A DNA stretch of 64,000 nt from an uncultured Eubacteriales bacterium. GTDB taxonomy: Bacteria > Bacillota > Clostridia > Oscillospirales > Acutalibacteraceae. The notes beneath the pieces are model-generated. The model searched no databases. It was given only the letters and a program-made list of their open reading frames with translations, and had not been told where the DNA came from. Shown in pieces: positions 51,257 through 59,836 of this stretch (its first letter is position 1; every line of letters starts with the position of its first letter). The stretch covers positions 62,001 to 126,000 of the forward strand of contig CASFBL010000001.1 of NCBI GenBank assembly GCA_949292775.1, written 5' to 3'. The position numbers and the translations under genes were made by a program.

Positions 51257-53884
51257 ATGAGTCAAAAGTATGTTTACTTGTTCTCAGAGGGTAACAAAGA
51301 CATGCGCAACCTGCTCGGCGGCAAGGGCGCGAACCTCGCGGAAATGACCGGCCTCGGTCTTCCCGTTCCGCAGGGCTTCACAATCACGACCGAAGCCTGC
51401 ACCAGATACTATGAAGACGGCAGAAAGATCAACGATGAAATCCAGGCACAGATCATGGAATACATCGAAAAGATGGAAGGCATCACCGGCAAAAAGTTCG
51501 GCGACAAAGAAAATCCGCTGCTCGTGTCGGTTCGTTCCGGCGCAAGAGCTTCCATGCCCGGCATGATGGACACCATTTTGAACCTTGGTCTTAACGAAGA
51601 TGTTGTGGACGCGATCGCGAAGAAGTCCGGCAACCCCCGTTGGGCTTGGGACTGCTACAGAAGATTCATTCAAATGTACTCCGATGTTGTTATGGAAGTC
51701 GGCAAAAAGTACTTTGAACAGCTTATCGATGAAATGAAAGAAAAGAGAGGCGTTACGCAGGATGTTGAGTTGACTGCTGACGACCTCAAAGAGCTTGCCG
51801 GTCAGTTCAAGGCAGAATACAAAGCCAAGATCGGCTCCGATTTCCCGACCGACCCGAAAGAACAGCTCATGGGCGCTGTCGAAGCGGTATTCCGTTCTTG
51901 GGACAACCCCCGCGCCAATGTTTATCGCCGCGACAACGATATCCCGTATTCTTGGGGTACTGCTGTTAATGTCCAGATGATGGCATTCGGCAACATGGGC
52001 GACGACTGCGGTACCGGCGTTGCGTTCACCCGTGACCCCGCGACCGGCGAAAAAGGCCTGTTCGGCGAATTCCTGACCAACGCACAGGGCGAAGATGTTG
52101 TTGCGGGCGTTCGTACCCCCATGCACATCAGCGAGATGGAGCAGAAATTCCCCGAAGCATTTGCACAGTTCAAACAGGTCTGCGCGACCTTGGAAGACCA
52201 TTACCGTGACATGCAGGATATGGAGTTCACCGTTGAAGCGGGCAAACTTTACATGCTACAGACCAGAAACGGTAAGAGAACCGCTCAGGCGGCTCTGAAA
52301 ATTGCCTGCGACCTCGTCGACGAAGGCATGATCGACAAGAAACAGGCTGTCGCTATGATCGACCCGAGAAACCTTGACACCCTGCTGCACCCGCAGTTCG
52401 ACGCGAAAGCGCTGAAAGCGGCTACTCCGGCGGGCAAAGGCCTTGGTGCTTCCCCCGGCGCTGCATGCGGCAAAATCGTGTTCTCTGCTGACGATGCAGA
52501 AGCTTGGAACGCCAGAGGCGAAAAAGTTGTTCTGGTTCGTCTCGAGACCTCTCCCGAAGACATCACCGGCATGAAAGCGGCACAGGGCATCCTGACTGTC
52601 CGCGGCGGTATGACTTCTCACGCAGCGGTTGTTGCGCGCGGCATGGGTACCTGCTGCGTTTCCGGCTGCGGCGACATCAAGATGGACGAAGAAAACAAGC
52701 AGTTTGAGCTTGCCGGCAAGACCTATCACGAAGGCGACTACATCTCCATCGACGGTTCTACCGGTAACATCTATGACGGCATCATTCCGACCGTTGACGC
52801 TGAAATCGCCGGCGAGTTCGGCAGAATCATGGCTTGGGCAGATGAGTTCAGAACCCTGAAAGTCCGCACCAACGCTGATACACCGGCTGACGCAAAGAAA
52901 GCAAGAGAGCTCGGCGCAGAAGGCATCGGCCTTTGCCGTACAGAGCACATGTTCTTCGAAGCTGACAGAATCGCAGCGTTCCGTGAAATGATCTGCGCAG
53001 ACACTGTTGAGCAGAGAGAAGCAGCACTTGCTAAGATTCTTCCCTATCAGCAGGGCGACTTTGAAAAGCTCTATGAAGCACTGGAAGGCAACCCGGTTAC
53101 CATCCGCTTCTTAGACCCGCCGCTGCATGAGTTCGTTCCCACTGAGGAAGCTGACATTGAAGCGCTTGCTAAAGCACAGGGCAAGACCGTTGCTGAAATC
53201 AAAGCGCTTATCGCTTCCCTGCACGAATTCAACCCGATGATGGGTCACCGCGGCTGCCGTCTGACCGTTACCTATCCGGAAATCGCGAAGATGCAGACCT
53301 CCGCAGTTATCCGTGCGGCTATCCATGTTAAGAAAGCACATCCCGACTGGAACATCGTTCCGGAAATCATGATTCCGCTGGTTGGCGAAGTCAAAGAGCT
53401 GAAATATGTTAAGGATGTTGTTGTTGAAACTGCAAACGCAGAAATCGCAGCTGCCGGCATCGACCTGAAATATGAGGTCGGTACCATGATTGAAATCCCG
53501 CGCGCAGCACTTACCGCTGACGAGATTGCGACCGAGGCTGAATTCTTCTGCTTCGGCACCAACGACCTTACCCAGATGACCTTCGGCTTCAGCCGTGACG
53601 ATGCCGGTAAGTTCCTGGATGCTTACTATGATAAGAAGATTTACGAGAACGACCCGTTTGCTAAGCTTGACCAGAAGGGCGTCGGCGCTCTGATGAAGAT
53701 GGCTGTCAAACTCGGTAAGGAAGTTCGCCCGACCCTGCACTGCGGCATCTGCGGTGAGCACGGCGGCGACCCGACCTCTGTGGAATTCTGCCACGAAATC
53801 GGTCTGGACTATGTTTCCTGCTCCCCGTTCCGTGTTCCGATTGCCCGCCTTGCTGCTGCACAGGCTGCAATCAAATCCATGTAA
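51257..53884 (+). CDS. ppdK: Pyruvate, phosphate dikinase
   Basis: 875 residues. An N-terminal nucleotide-binding domain (KGANLAEMTGLGLPVPQGFTI), a central swivelling domain with the phospho-histidine at GGMTSHAAVV (H455), and a C-terminal PEP/pyruvate domain with the catalytic HCGICGEHGGDP cysteine. It interconverts pyruvate, phosphate and ATP with PEP, AMP and pyrophosphate, central to pyrophosphate-linked glycolysis in anaerobes. AGA, TTC and GTT codons are favoured compared with neighbours, a sign of high expression. It is followed by a strong terminator. Confidence 0.97.
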   Translation: MSQKYVYLFSEGNKDMRNLLGGKGANLAEMTGLGLPVPQGFTITTEACTRYYEDGRKINDEIQAQIMEYIEKMEGITGKKFGDKENPLLVSVRSGARASMPGMMDTILNLGLNEDVVDAIAKKSGNPRWAWDCYRRFIQMYSDVVMEVGKKYFEQLIDEMKEKRGVTQDVELTADDLKELAGQFKAEYKAKIGSDFPTDPKEQLMGAVEAVFRSWDNPRANVYRRDNDIPYSWGTAVNVQMMAFGNMGDDCGTGVAFTRDPATGEKGLFGEFLTNAQGEDVVAGVRTPMHISEMEQKFPEAFAQFKQVCATLEDHYRDMQDMEFTVEAGKLYMLQTRNGKRTAQAALKIACDLVDEGMIDKKQAVAMIDPRNLDTLLHPQFDAKALKAATPAGKGLGASPGAACGKIVFSADDAEAWNARGEKVVLVRLETSPEDITGMKAAQGILTVRGGMTSHAAVVARGMGTCCVSGCGDIKMDEENKQFELAGKTYHEGDYISIDGSTGNIYDGIIPTVDAEIAGEFGRIMAWADEFRTLKVRTNADTPADAKKARELGAEGIGLCRTEHMFFEADRIAAFREMICADTVEQREAALAKILPYQQGDFEKLYEALEGNPVTIRFLDPPLHEFVPTEEADIEALAKAQGKTVAEIKALIASLHEFNPMMGHRGCRLTVTYPEIAKMQTSAVIRAAIHVKKAHPDWNIVPEIMIPLVGEVKELKYVKDVVVETANAEIAAAGIDLKYEVGTMIEIPRAALTADEIATEAEFFCFGTNDLTQMTFGFSRDDAGKFLDAYYDKKIYENDPFAKLDQKGVGALMKMAVKLGKEVRPTLHCGICGEHGGDPTSVEFCHEIGLDYVSCSPFRVPIARLAAAQAAIKSM

Positions 53885-53902
53885 TTTCAAAACCTCGTTT
53901 TG

Positions 53903-53933
53903 CAGGCGCTGCTTTTGCAGCGCCTGTTTTTTT
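53903..53933 (+). terminator. Terminator of ppdK
   Basis: CAGGCGCTGC / GCAGCGCCTG with a TTTT loop, then seven T. Confidence 0.95.
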
Positions 53934-54020
53934 GTGCCTCTTTTTACAAAAAGAATAGAGAACATCTTTTCAACGAAAAAAGTATAATTATTAAGAAAAT
54001 ATTAAACATTAAAAAGTATA

Positions 54021-54049
54021 TTGCATTGCAAGGTAATGTGTGTTATGCT
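54021..54049 (+). promoter_or_regulatory. Sigma-A promoter of the PadR operon
   Basis: TTGCAT (54021-54026), a 17-base spacer and TATGCT (54044-54049). Confidence 0.65.
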
Positions 54050-54106
54050 TTAGCTGTTCAAAAGGAACGGGCACAGGTGCCAAGGTTTGACGGAAAGGAG
54101 CGCGTT

Positions 54107-54424
54107 ATGAACACACAATTCAAAAAAGGTGTGCTGGAGCTTTGCGTGCTTTCGCTTCTAAAACAGGGCGACAAATACGGCTATGAGCTGGCGGACACCG
54201 TCGGAAAAAAGATTGATATTTCCGAAGGCACGATTTACCCGCTGCTCAAACGGCTGCGCGCCGAAGGTTACTTCGAAGTTTATTTGAAAGAATCTACTTC
54301 GGGTCCGGCACGAAAATATTACAAGCTGACCCAAAAAGGCAAAGATATGCAGGCGCATTTGGAAGCCGAGTGGCAGGAGTTTACAGAAAGCGTTTCCACA
54401 TTTATCGGAGGTGACGGGAAATGA
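54107..54424 (+). CDS. PadR family transcriptional regulator
   Basis: 105 residues from the ATG at 54107 behind AAAGGAG. PadR winged helix: LELCVLSLLKQGDKYGYELAD, then ISEGTIYPLLKRLRAEGYFEVYLKES and GPARKYYKLTQKGK. It usually represses its own small operon. The end overlaps the next gene as ATGA. It heads the HAAS/DUF4097/PspC cluster. Confidence 0.94.
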   Translation: MNTQFKKGVLELCVLSLLKQGDKYGYELADTVGKKIDISEGTIYPLLKRLRAEGYFEVYLKESTSGPARKYYKLTQKGKDMQAHLEAEWQEFTESVSTFIGGDGK

Positions 54425-54963
54425 CCAAAACAGAATTTTTACAGCAGCTTTATAATCACTTGCTCCCGCTTGCCGCCGTCGAGCGTGACGAAATCATCGC
54501 GGATTTTGAGGAGCATTTTCAGGCGGGCGCGGAGTCCGGCAAAACCGAAGAGCAAATTTGTGAAGAACTGGGCAATCCATACAGCTGTGCGCTGCAATAT
54601 CTGCGGCAGCCCGGCGCATACACGGTGCCGCAGCAGCCGCCAAAGCCTGCACCTGAACAGCCGAAATTTAATTCTGCGCAGGCGCAAAACGGTGTTTACG
54701 AGCGCCGCAACCGGCTGCTTTGGAGTTTGATGTTTGCCTTTTTGGTAATCTGCGCGTTCGGGATATATCCCACGGCTGTTACCTTAATGGCCATGCCGCT
54801 GGTTATTTTGTTTGTCGCCATTTTTGCAGTCGCTTTTGTACCGACTGCCGGAATGATTGGCTTTATGATTTCTTTGAGCGTGCTGTCGTTTTCGGCGGGG
54901 CTGCTTATATTCCTGCTGATGACCTGGCTGTTAAAACTCAGCTATAAGCGCGCTGGTTTTTAA
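54421..54963 (+). CDS. DUF1700/HAAS-domain membrane protein
   Basis: 180 residues. The N-terminal HAAS domain (MTKTEFLQQLYNHL, then EIIADFEEHFQAGAESGKTEEQI) is followed by a proline-rich linker and three membrane helices (about 100-170). Usually paired with PadR regulators, as here, possibly relaying envelope signals. Coupled to padR through ATGA. Confidence 0.9.
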   Translation: MTKTEFLQQLYNHLLPLAAVERDEIIADFEEHFQAGAESGKTEEQICEELGNPYSCALQYLRQPGAYTVPQQPPKPAPEQPKFNSAQAQNGVYERRNRLLWSLMFAFLVICAFGIYPTAVTLMAMPLVILFVAIFAVAFVPTAGMIGFMISLSVLSFSAGLLIFLLMTWLLKLSYKRAGF

Positions 54964-54978
54964 AGGAGGCGAACCGAA

Positions 54979-55866
54979 ATGAAAAAAGCAATAATCGCCT
55001 GTGCCGTTCTTTGCGTGGTGTCTCTGATTGCGACCGTTGGCTTTGCTGCGGCACTCGGTACCCAAGCGATTCAGGAATTCGCAGAAAAGGGCGGCTATGG
55101 GCTGCTTTCCCGCGCGGGTTCCGGCGTTTCCATAGATGTGGATATTGAAGATGCCGGCGAAGACGGCCGCACATTGCAAAAAACCGATTCGCTTGATTTT
55201 GCACCGGCGCAGCTGCTTGCCGTGCAGGCAGACTGGGGAAGCGTGCAGGTTCGCCGCAGTGCGGATGAACAGGCGCACATTCGGCTGCAGCAATACGCAC
55301 GCTCTGCGCAGGATGTAAAAGAGGTTGAAATCAAACAGATCTCCGACGGCGAAGTGAAAATTTCCGCCTCTAAGCCGGAACAAGCGAGCAACGCCGCTGC
55401 GGTCATCCTGATTGAAATTCCGCAGTCGGTCACCGACCTGCAGTTGTCCACGCAGTTCGGCGAAATTGAAATCGAGCATCTCACATTTACAGGCGCCTTG
55501 CAGGCGGAGACCGCCCTTGGCAATATTGAACTTTCCGGTGTGCAGGCAAACGCCATGACACTGTATGCCAAAAAAGGTGCGCTGGAGCTCGACAAAGCCT
55601 GTCGCGCGGCGAACATGCAGCTGACCGTGGATTTCGGTAGTGTAGAGTTGGAAGCGCCGGTAGGTGTCAGCTATGCCGTGCAGTATGAAATCCAAACCGG
55701 CGGCATTGAAACCAATGTGATGGCGTCGGCAGCAGAAAACAACCGAAACGGCGCCGGGGTGTCGGGTTATGTGCTTTCAAATTGCGATGCAGCGGCAAAT
55801 GCACAGGAAAATATACAGGTGCAAATCCAAGCCGGCTCGTTAGAGCTTGAAAGTGACTTTGACTGA
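54979..55866 (+). CDS. DUF4097 beta-helix-like envelope protein
   Basis: 295 residues, ATG 54979 behind AAAGGAGG. An N-terminal membrane anchor (about 4-24), then repeated short strands (EIEIEHLTFTGALQAETALGNIELSG, NMQLTVDFGSVELEAPVG) characteristic of DUF4097 proteins. Faces outside. Part of the PadR cluster. Confidence 0.85.
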   Translation: MKKAIIACAVLCVVSLIATVGFAAALGTQAIQEFAEKGGYGLLSRAGSGVSIDVDIEDAGEDGRTLQKTDSLDFAPAQLLAVQADWGSVQVRRSADEQAHIRLQQYARSAQDVKEVEIKQISDGEVKISASKPEQASNAAAVILIEIPQSVTDLQLSTQFGEIEIEHLTFTGALQAETALGNIELSGVQANAMTLYAKKGALELDKACRAANMQLTVDFGSVELEAPVGVSYAVQYEIQTGGIETNVMASAAENNRNGAGVSGYVLSNCDAAANAQENIQVQIQAGSLELESDFD

Positions 55867-55867
55867 G

Positions 55868-55895
55868 TGGACAAAGCCGGAATTCAAGATATAAT
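55868..55895 (+). promoter_or_regulatory. Sigma-A promoter of the pspC-like gene
   Basis: TGGACA (55868-55873), a 16-base spacer and TATAAT (55890-55895). The gene can therefore be transcribed apart from the PadR operon. Confidence 0.75.
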
Positions 55896-55944
55896 ATAAA
55901 TAGAAAAGATACAGCTCATTAAATTACACGAAAGGGAGAAAAAA

Positions 55945-56151
55945 ATGACCAAAAAACTTTATAAAAGCAATACCGATAAAATGCTTTGCGGTGTGCTCGG
56001 CGGCCTTGCCGAGTATCTGAAAGTGGATTCCACGCTGATTCGTATTTTGTATGCGGCATTGTGCGTGTTTTCTGCCGGTTTCCCCGGCCTGGTGCTCTAT
56101 ATCATCTGTGCAATCGTAATTCCGCCCGCACCGTTTGATGTAGAACAGTAA
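55945..56151 (+). CDS. PspC-domain membrane protein
   Basis: 68 residues: KLYKSNTDKMLCGVLGGLAEYLKVDSTLIRILYA and a membrane segment ending CAIVIPPAP. Phage-shock-protein C domain, a membrane-stress regulator partner. Preceded by its own promoter and followed by a terminator. Confidence 0.93.
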   Translation: MTKKLYKSNTDKMLCGVLGGLAEYLKVDSTLIRILYAALCVFSAGFPGLVLYIICAIVIPPAPFDVEQ

Positions 56152-56162
56152 AAGCGGTTTTT

Positions 56163-56194
56163 CGCCCGTTCTGTGCTCAGGACGGGCGTTTTTT
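56163..56194 (+). terminator. Terminator of the pspC-like gene
   Basis: CGCCCGT / ACGGGCG with a 12-base loop, then TTTTTT. Confidence 0.88.
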
Positions 56195-56210
56195 CATAAA
56201 AACAAGTTTT

Positions 56211-56257
56211 TTCAACAGCGCAAAGTGACGCTTCTCTCACCGCGCCGCAGGTATAAT
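56211..56257 (+). promoter_or_regulatory. Possible Spo0A-type promoter of spoIIE
   Basis: TATAAT (56252-56257) has GTGACG (56225-56230) at a 21-base spacing, the unusual spacing of Spo0A-activated sigma-A promoters such as Bacillus spoIIE, with TTCAACA (56211-56217), one base from the 0A-box complement TTCGACA, just upstream. Confidence 0.5.
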
Positions 56258-56328
56258 GTTTACCGTGTCGGAGCTTGTCCGCACAAATTAAATTATTTGA
56301 CATTATACCGACGGGCGTGGTGATTTTT

Positions 56329-58683
56329 TTGTTTGTATCAGAAACGGAAGAACGGAAAACAGAATGGACGCAGAAGGCGGAGACTCTCGCACATACATTG
56401 CCCACAGGCGTCCGGCGGACGCTATTGCACATGTTCCTTTTTCTTTGCGGGCTGCTGCTTGCCAGTGTGCGTGCGGGTGAGGTCGTGTCGCCCTTCGGGG
56501 TGAGCTTCGTTGCGGCAGTGCCCACAAGATACATATTATCCGCAGGGCTCGGCGCAGCTGCGGGCTATATTTTGACGCAGGACAGCGTTGCAGCGCTGCG
56601 CTACATTGCCGCATTGCTTTCGGCGGGCGTGCTTGCAAGGCTTGCGTGCGAATTTGAAAAAATCCGGAATTTCAGGCTGCTGCCGTCCTGCATCAGCTTT
56701 TTGGTCTGTTTTTTAACCGGGATGGCACTGCTGGCAGCCGACGGCATGCGGCTGGAAAGCTTCTTTTTATATCTTGCCGAATCCGCGGCAGCTTTTGCCG
56801 TTGCCTATTTCTTTGCGTCGGCAATGGATACCGCAAAAGGGCTTTCCGGGGATAGCGGTATTTCGGTGCGCGCTTTGCCTGCGGTGCTTTTTTCCCTGTT
56901 TTTGCTGCTGGCTTCGTTTTCCGATGTAGCGCTGTTCGGCGTTTCTTTTGCCCGTGTGCTGCTTGTTTATGCAATGCTTTTAACGGCGTGGTTTTACAAG
57001 GAACCGGGCGGGGCGATTTGCGGCGTAGCCGCAACCGTCGTTTTTCTGACCGACCCGAATGTAGGACTTGCTGCGTGTGCTTACGCTGCGGCAGGGCTTT
57101 TGTGCGCTGTTTTCTTTCACAGCAAACGGTATTTTGGGACGATTTTGTTTTTTGTCTCCTTCGCGGCGGCTTTTCTGCTGACCGGCAATGACGCCGACAA
57201 GTTTTATCTGCTTGCCGAGGTCTTAGCCGGGTGCGGTCTGTTTTTGGTTACGCCCCGCACGCTTTTGGAAAAAGCAGAGCGACTGACAGCCGACAGAGTA
57301 ACAAGTGCACAGAGTAATCCGCAGCGGCAGGAAATCTTGCACCGTTTGCACAGCGCCGCGCATGCTGTAGATGAAATGTCGCATTCTGTGCGCTCGGTTT
57401 CAGAAATTCTGCGCTATTCCATGTTGCCGGAAGAAAAGGACGCCTTTGCCCGCGCAAGAGATGAGGTTTGTGTTGGCTGCGGGCGATATGCTGTCTGCTG
57501 GGAGAAAAACTGCCGCGATACGCTTGCGGCGCTCGATGGTATGGGGAAGGTGCTCAAGACCAATGAAGCGCTCAAAGCGAGCCATGTGCCCACCGCTTTT
57601 GCAAACCGGTGCATCAAACTGACAAGTCTGCTTGACAGCCTGAACCGGCAGTATGTGCGCAGCACAGAACGCGCCGCGGCACAACGCAAAATTGAAGATA
57701 TACGCAGCGCCACGGCGGACCAGTTTGACGGGCTTTGTGATATTTTAAAAGAATTTTCCGGCGAAATTTCTGAGGAACTGACCTTTGATGAGAGCGCCGC
57801 CTCCCGTGTGCGTGCGGCTCTGCAAAATGAATTTGGGCTTTCAGAAAGTACGGTGACCTGCATCTACAACACCGAGGGCAAACTGCGTTTAGAGCTGGAA
57901 CTGCCTGCCGCCACGGCGGAAGCGGACCGAGCGGCAATGAAAACTGCGCTGGAAGAAGCTGTGGGCAGGCCTCTTGAGCTGCCCTATTTGGAAAGCACGC
58001 CGACAGGGCTGCATCTGACTTATTGCGAGCGGGCGGCAGTGGTCGTCGAGGCCGCCGCGGCAAAAATCACCGCAGATGACGAACCACTGTGCGGAGACAG
58101 CTATGAAAGCTTTTATGACGGACGCGGCAATTATGTGGTCATCTTGAGCGACGGCATGGGGCAGGGGACGCGTGCGGCGCTCGACAGTACCATGGCAACC
58201 ACGCTGACAGCCAAACTGGTGCGCGCGGGAATTCGCTATGCAAGCGCGCTGAAAATGGTGAATTCTTCCCTGATTTTAAAATCCAAAGATGAATCGCTCG
58301 CCACACTCGACATTTTGAATATTGATTTATATACCGGTCGGGCGGCATTTTATAAGGCGGGCGCAGCGAAATCTATTTTGCTGCGCAAAGGAAAATATAT
58401 GGAAGTCAAAAAGGCTTCCTTGCCCGCAGGGATTCTGCGCGATGTTTCTTTCGCGACCGCCGAAGGCATTTTACAGGAGGGCGATCTTGTGCTGTTGGGC
58501 ACGGATGGGGCTTTTGAAGATGCGCCGCAGGCGGTCAAACATGCGCTCGCACAGGTGCAGCCGCAGGATTCAAGTGCAGCTATTGCTGAAAAGGTTGCGC
58601 GCGCAGCAAAAACGCAAAACACAGCCGGTCGGTGTGATGATATCACCGTGATTGCCTTGAAAATCAAGAAAAACCCCGCTTAA
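56329..58683 (+). CDS. spoIIE: Stage II sporulation protein E
   Basis: 784 residues from the likely TTG start at 56329; GTG at 56317 or 56320 is possible. About ten membrane helices in the first 320 residues, a central regulatory region, and a C-terminal PP2C-type phosphatase with CGDSYESFYDGRGNYVVILSDGMGQGTRA and GTDGAFEDAP. SpoIIE assembles at the polar septum and dephosphorylates SpoIIAA to release sigma-F in the forespore. Its promoter has a 21-base spacing like that of Bacillus spoIIE. Confidence 0.95.
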   Translation: MFVSETEERKTEWTQKAETLAHTLPTGVRRTLLHMFLFLCGLLLASVRAGEVVSPFGVSFVAAVPTRYILSAGLGAAAGYILTQDSVAALRYIAALLSAGVLARLACEFEKIRNFRLLPSCISFLVCFLTGMALLAADGMRLESFFLYLAESAAAFAVAYFFASAMDTAKGLSGDSGISVRALPAVLFSLFLLLASFSDVALFGVSFARVLLVYAMLLTAWFYKEPGGAICGVAATVVFLTDPNVGLAACAYAAAGLLCAVFFHSKRYFGTILFFVSFAAAFLLTGNDADKFYLLAEVLAGCGLFLVTPRTLLEKAERLTADRVTSAQSNPQRQEILHRLHSAAHAVDEMSHSVRSVSEILRYSMLPEEKDAFARARDEVCVGCGRYAVCWEKNCRDTLAALDGMGKVLKTNEALKASHVPTAFANRCIKLTSLLDSLNRQYVRSTERAAAQRKIEDIRSATADQFDGLCDILKEFSGEISEELTFDESAASRVRAALQNEFGLSESTVTCIYNTEGKLRLELELPAATAEADRAAMKTALEEAVGRPLELPYLESTPTGLHLTYCERAAVVVEAAAAKITADDEPLCGDSYESFYDGRGNYVVILSDGMGQGTRAALDSTMATTLTAKLVRAGIRYASALKMVNSSLILKSKDESLATLDILNIDLYTGRAAFYKAGAAKSILLRKGKYMEVKKASLPAGILRDVSFATAEGILQEGDLVLLGTDGAFEDAPQAVKHALAQVQPQDSSAAIAEKVARAAKTQNTAGRCDDITVIALKIKKNPA

Positions 58684-58768
58684 AAATCTCTTTTTTCGCT
58701 TTTTTGCGATATGTTATGGAAACAGACGGCTTTTTTTCACAAAACCTTTAAAAAATAAGGATTCTTTA

Positions 58769-58797
58769 TTGACATTTCTGCGATTTTATTGTAAATT
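58769..58797 (+). promoter_or_regulatory. Sigma-A promoter of the three-paralogue cluster
   Basis: TTGACA (58769-58774), a 17-base spacer and TAAATT (58792-58797). The expected start is about 58804. Confidence 0.78.
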
Positions 58798-58808
58798 GTA
58801 ATAGTATC

Positions 58809-58829
58809 GATTAGCATGGGATGCTAATC
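58809..58829 (+). promoter_or_regulatory. Perfect hairpin at the 5' end of the cluster mRNA
   Basis: GATTAGCAT, loop GGG, ATGCTAATC. It begins about 5 bases after the expected transcription start and is followed by another GATTAG (58838-58843). It could be an operator or an mRNA-protecting 5' stem. Confidence 0.65.
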
Positions 58830-58860
58830 TGTTTATTGATTAGAAAGGGGATTCAATCAG

Positions 58861-59811
58861 ATGGCAAAGAAAGAGAAAATAGAGCTTACTCCCGAAGAGC
58901 GTCAGGCTCGCGAAGCCCGCAAAAAGGAAAAGAGAAAGATTTTCGGCGAGACCTTTTTAAAGGCGTGCGCGCTCTTCTTGGCAGTAGTTTTTGTCTATTC
59001 CATCACCTATGTGGCATTCGGCCAGGGCACCACGATTTATCAGGGCGTTCAGGTCAGCTCCGGCACGGTTTCCGGCGGCTCCTCTACGGGCGGCGCATCC
59101 ACCGGCAGCGGCAATGCTTCGACTGGTGACACCAATGCACCGGTAAGCAACGAAGCAGAAGAAGCAGCAAAAGCAATCAACGAAGCAACCGCAGCAGCGG
59201 TAAAGGCTGGTTACAAATGGGCAAGAACCAGTGAATACACTCAGCCTGTCAGCGTAGGCAGCAGCGCAGCAAAAAGCGCAATCAACGGCATCATTCAGGT
59301 CGTCGACTCCAATGCGAACATTGACACGGTTGTCGGCGGCTTCATCGGCATCGGTTCTAAAGAAGCGACCATCCAGAAGGGTGAAGATGCAGCGACAGTT
59401 ATCGATTATCACGGTGACAGCTACAAACTGAAGGCAACCTCCTTGCAGGCTTCCGACCTTCAGGGTCTCACCAAGAACGGTGATACATATACCTTCACAC
59501 TTGCAAATGCAGAAACCCCGAAGAAAGACGGCTCCACTGCTTTGAACAGACTGACAGACGATATCGTAACACAGGAAGAAGTTTCTGCTGAAATTCAGGA
59601 ACAGGTCGGCGACCAGATTAAGGTTAACAGCCTGGTCGGCACATACAGCAACATCAAAGTAGAAGTGACCATCACGGACGGCAAGCTGCAGAAGCTGACC
59701 TATTCCTATGATGCAACTGTTACAGAACTTGGTTTGAAAGTTGCAATCCTGAGCGTTAAGGGCACCGGTGCAATGCACACTGAGGCTACTTACAGCGACT
59801 TCGTATATTAA
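58861..59811 (+). CDS. Membrane-anchored extracellular protein, paralogue 1
   Basis: 316 residues: a basic cytoplasmic tail (MAKKEKIELTPEERQAREAR), one membrane helix (about 32-54), a glycine/serine/threonine-rich linker with GASTGSGNASTGDTNAP, then a domain of about 220 residues that ends TEATYSDFVY. Domain landmarks shared with the next two genes: NGII-x-VDSNA, VVGGFIG, KATSLQASDLQ, ALNRLTDD, and a final aromatic D-F-V-Y. It is not a recognised family by eye. RBS AGAAAGGGGA. Confidence 0.85.
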   Translation: MAKKEKIELTPEERQAREARKKEKRKIFGETFLKACALFLAVVFVYSITYVAFGQGTTIYQGVQVSSGTVSGGSSTGGASTGSGNASTGDTNAPVSNEAEEAAKAINEATAAAVKAGYKWARTSEYTQPVSVGSSAAKSAINGIIQVVDSNANIDTVVGGFIGIGSKEATIQKGEDAATVIDYHGDSYKLKATSLQASDLQGLTKNGDTYTFTLANAETPKKDGSTALNRLTDDIVTQEEVSAEIQEQVGDQIKVNSLVGTYSNIKVEVTITDGKLQKLTYSYDATVTELGLKVAILSVKGTGAMHTEATYSDFVY

Positions 59812-59836
59812 TTCGGAAGAAGAGGGAGACGGAATC

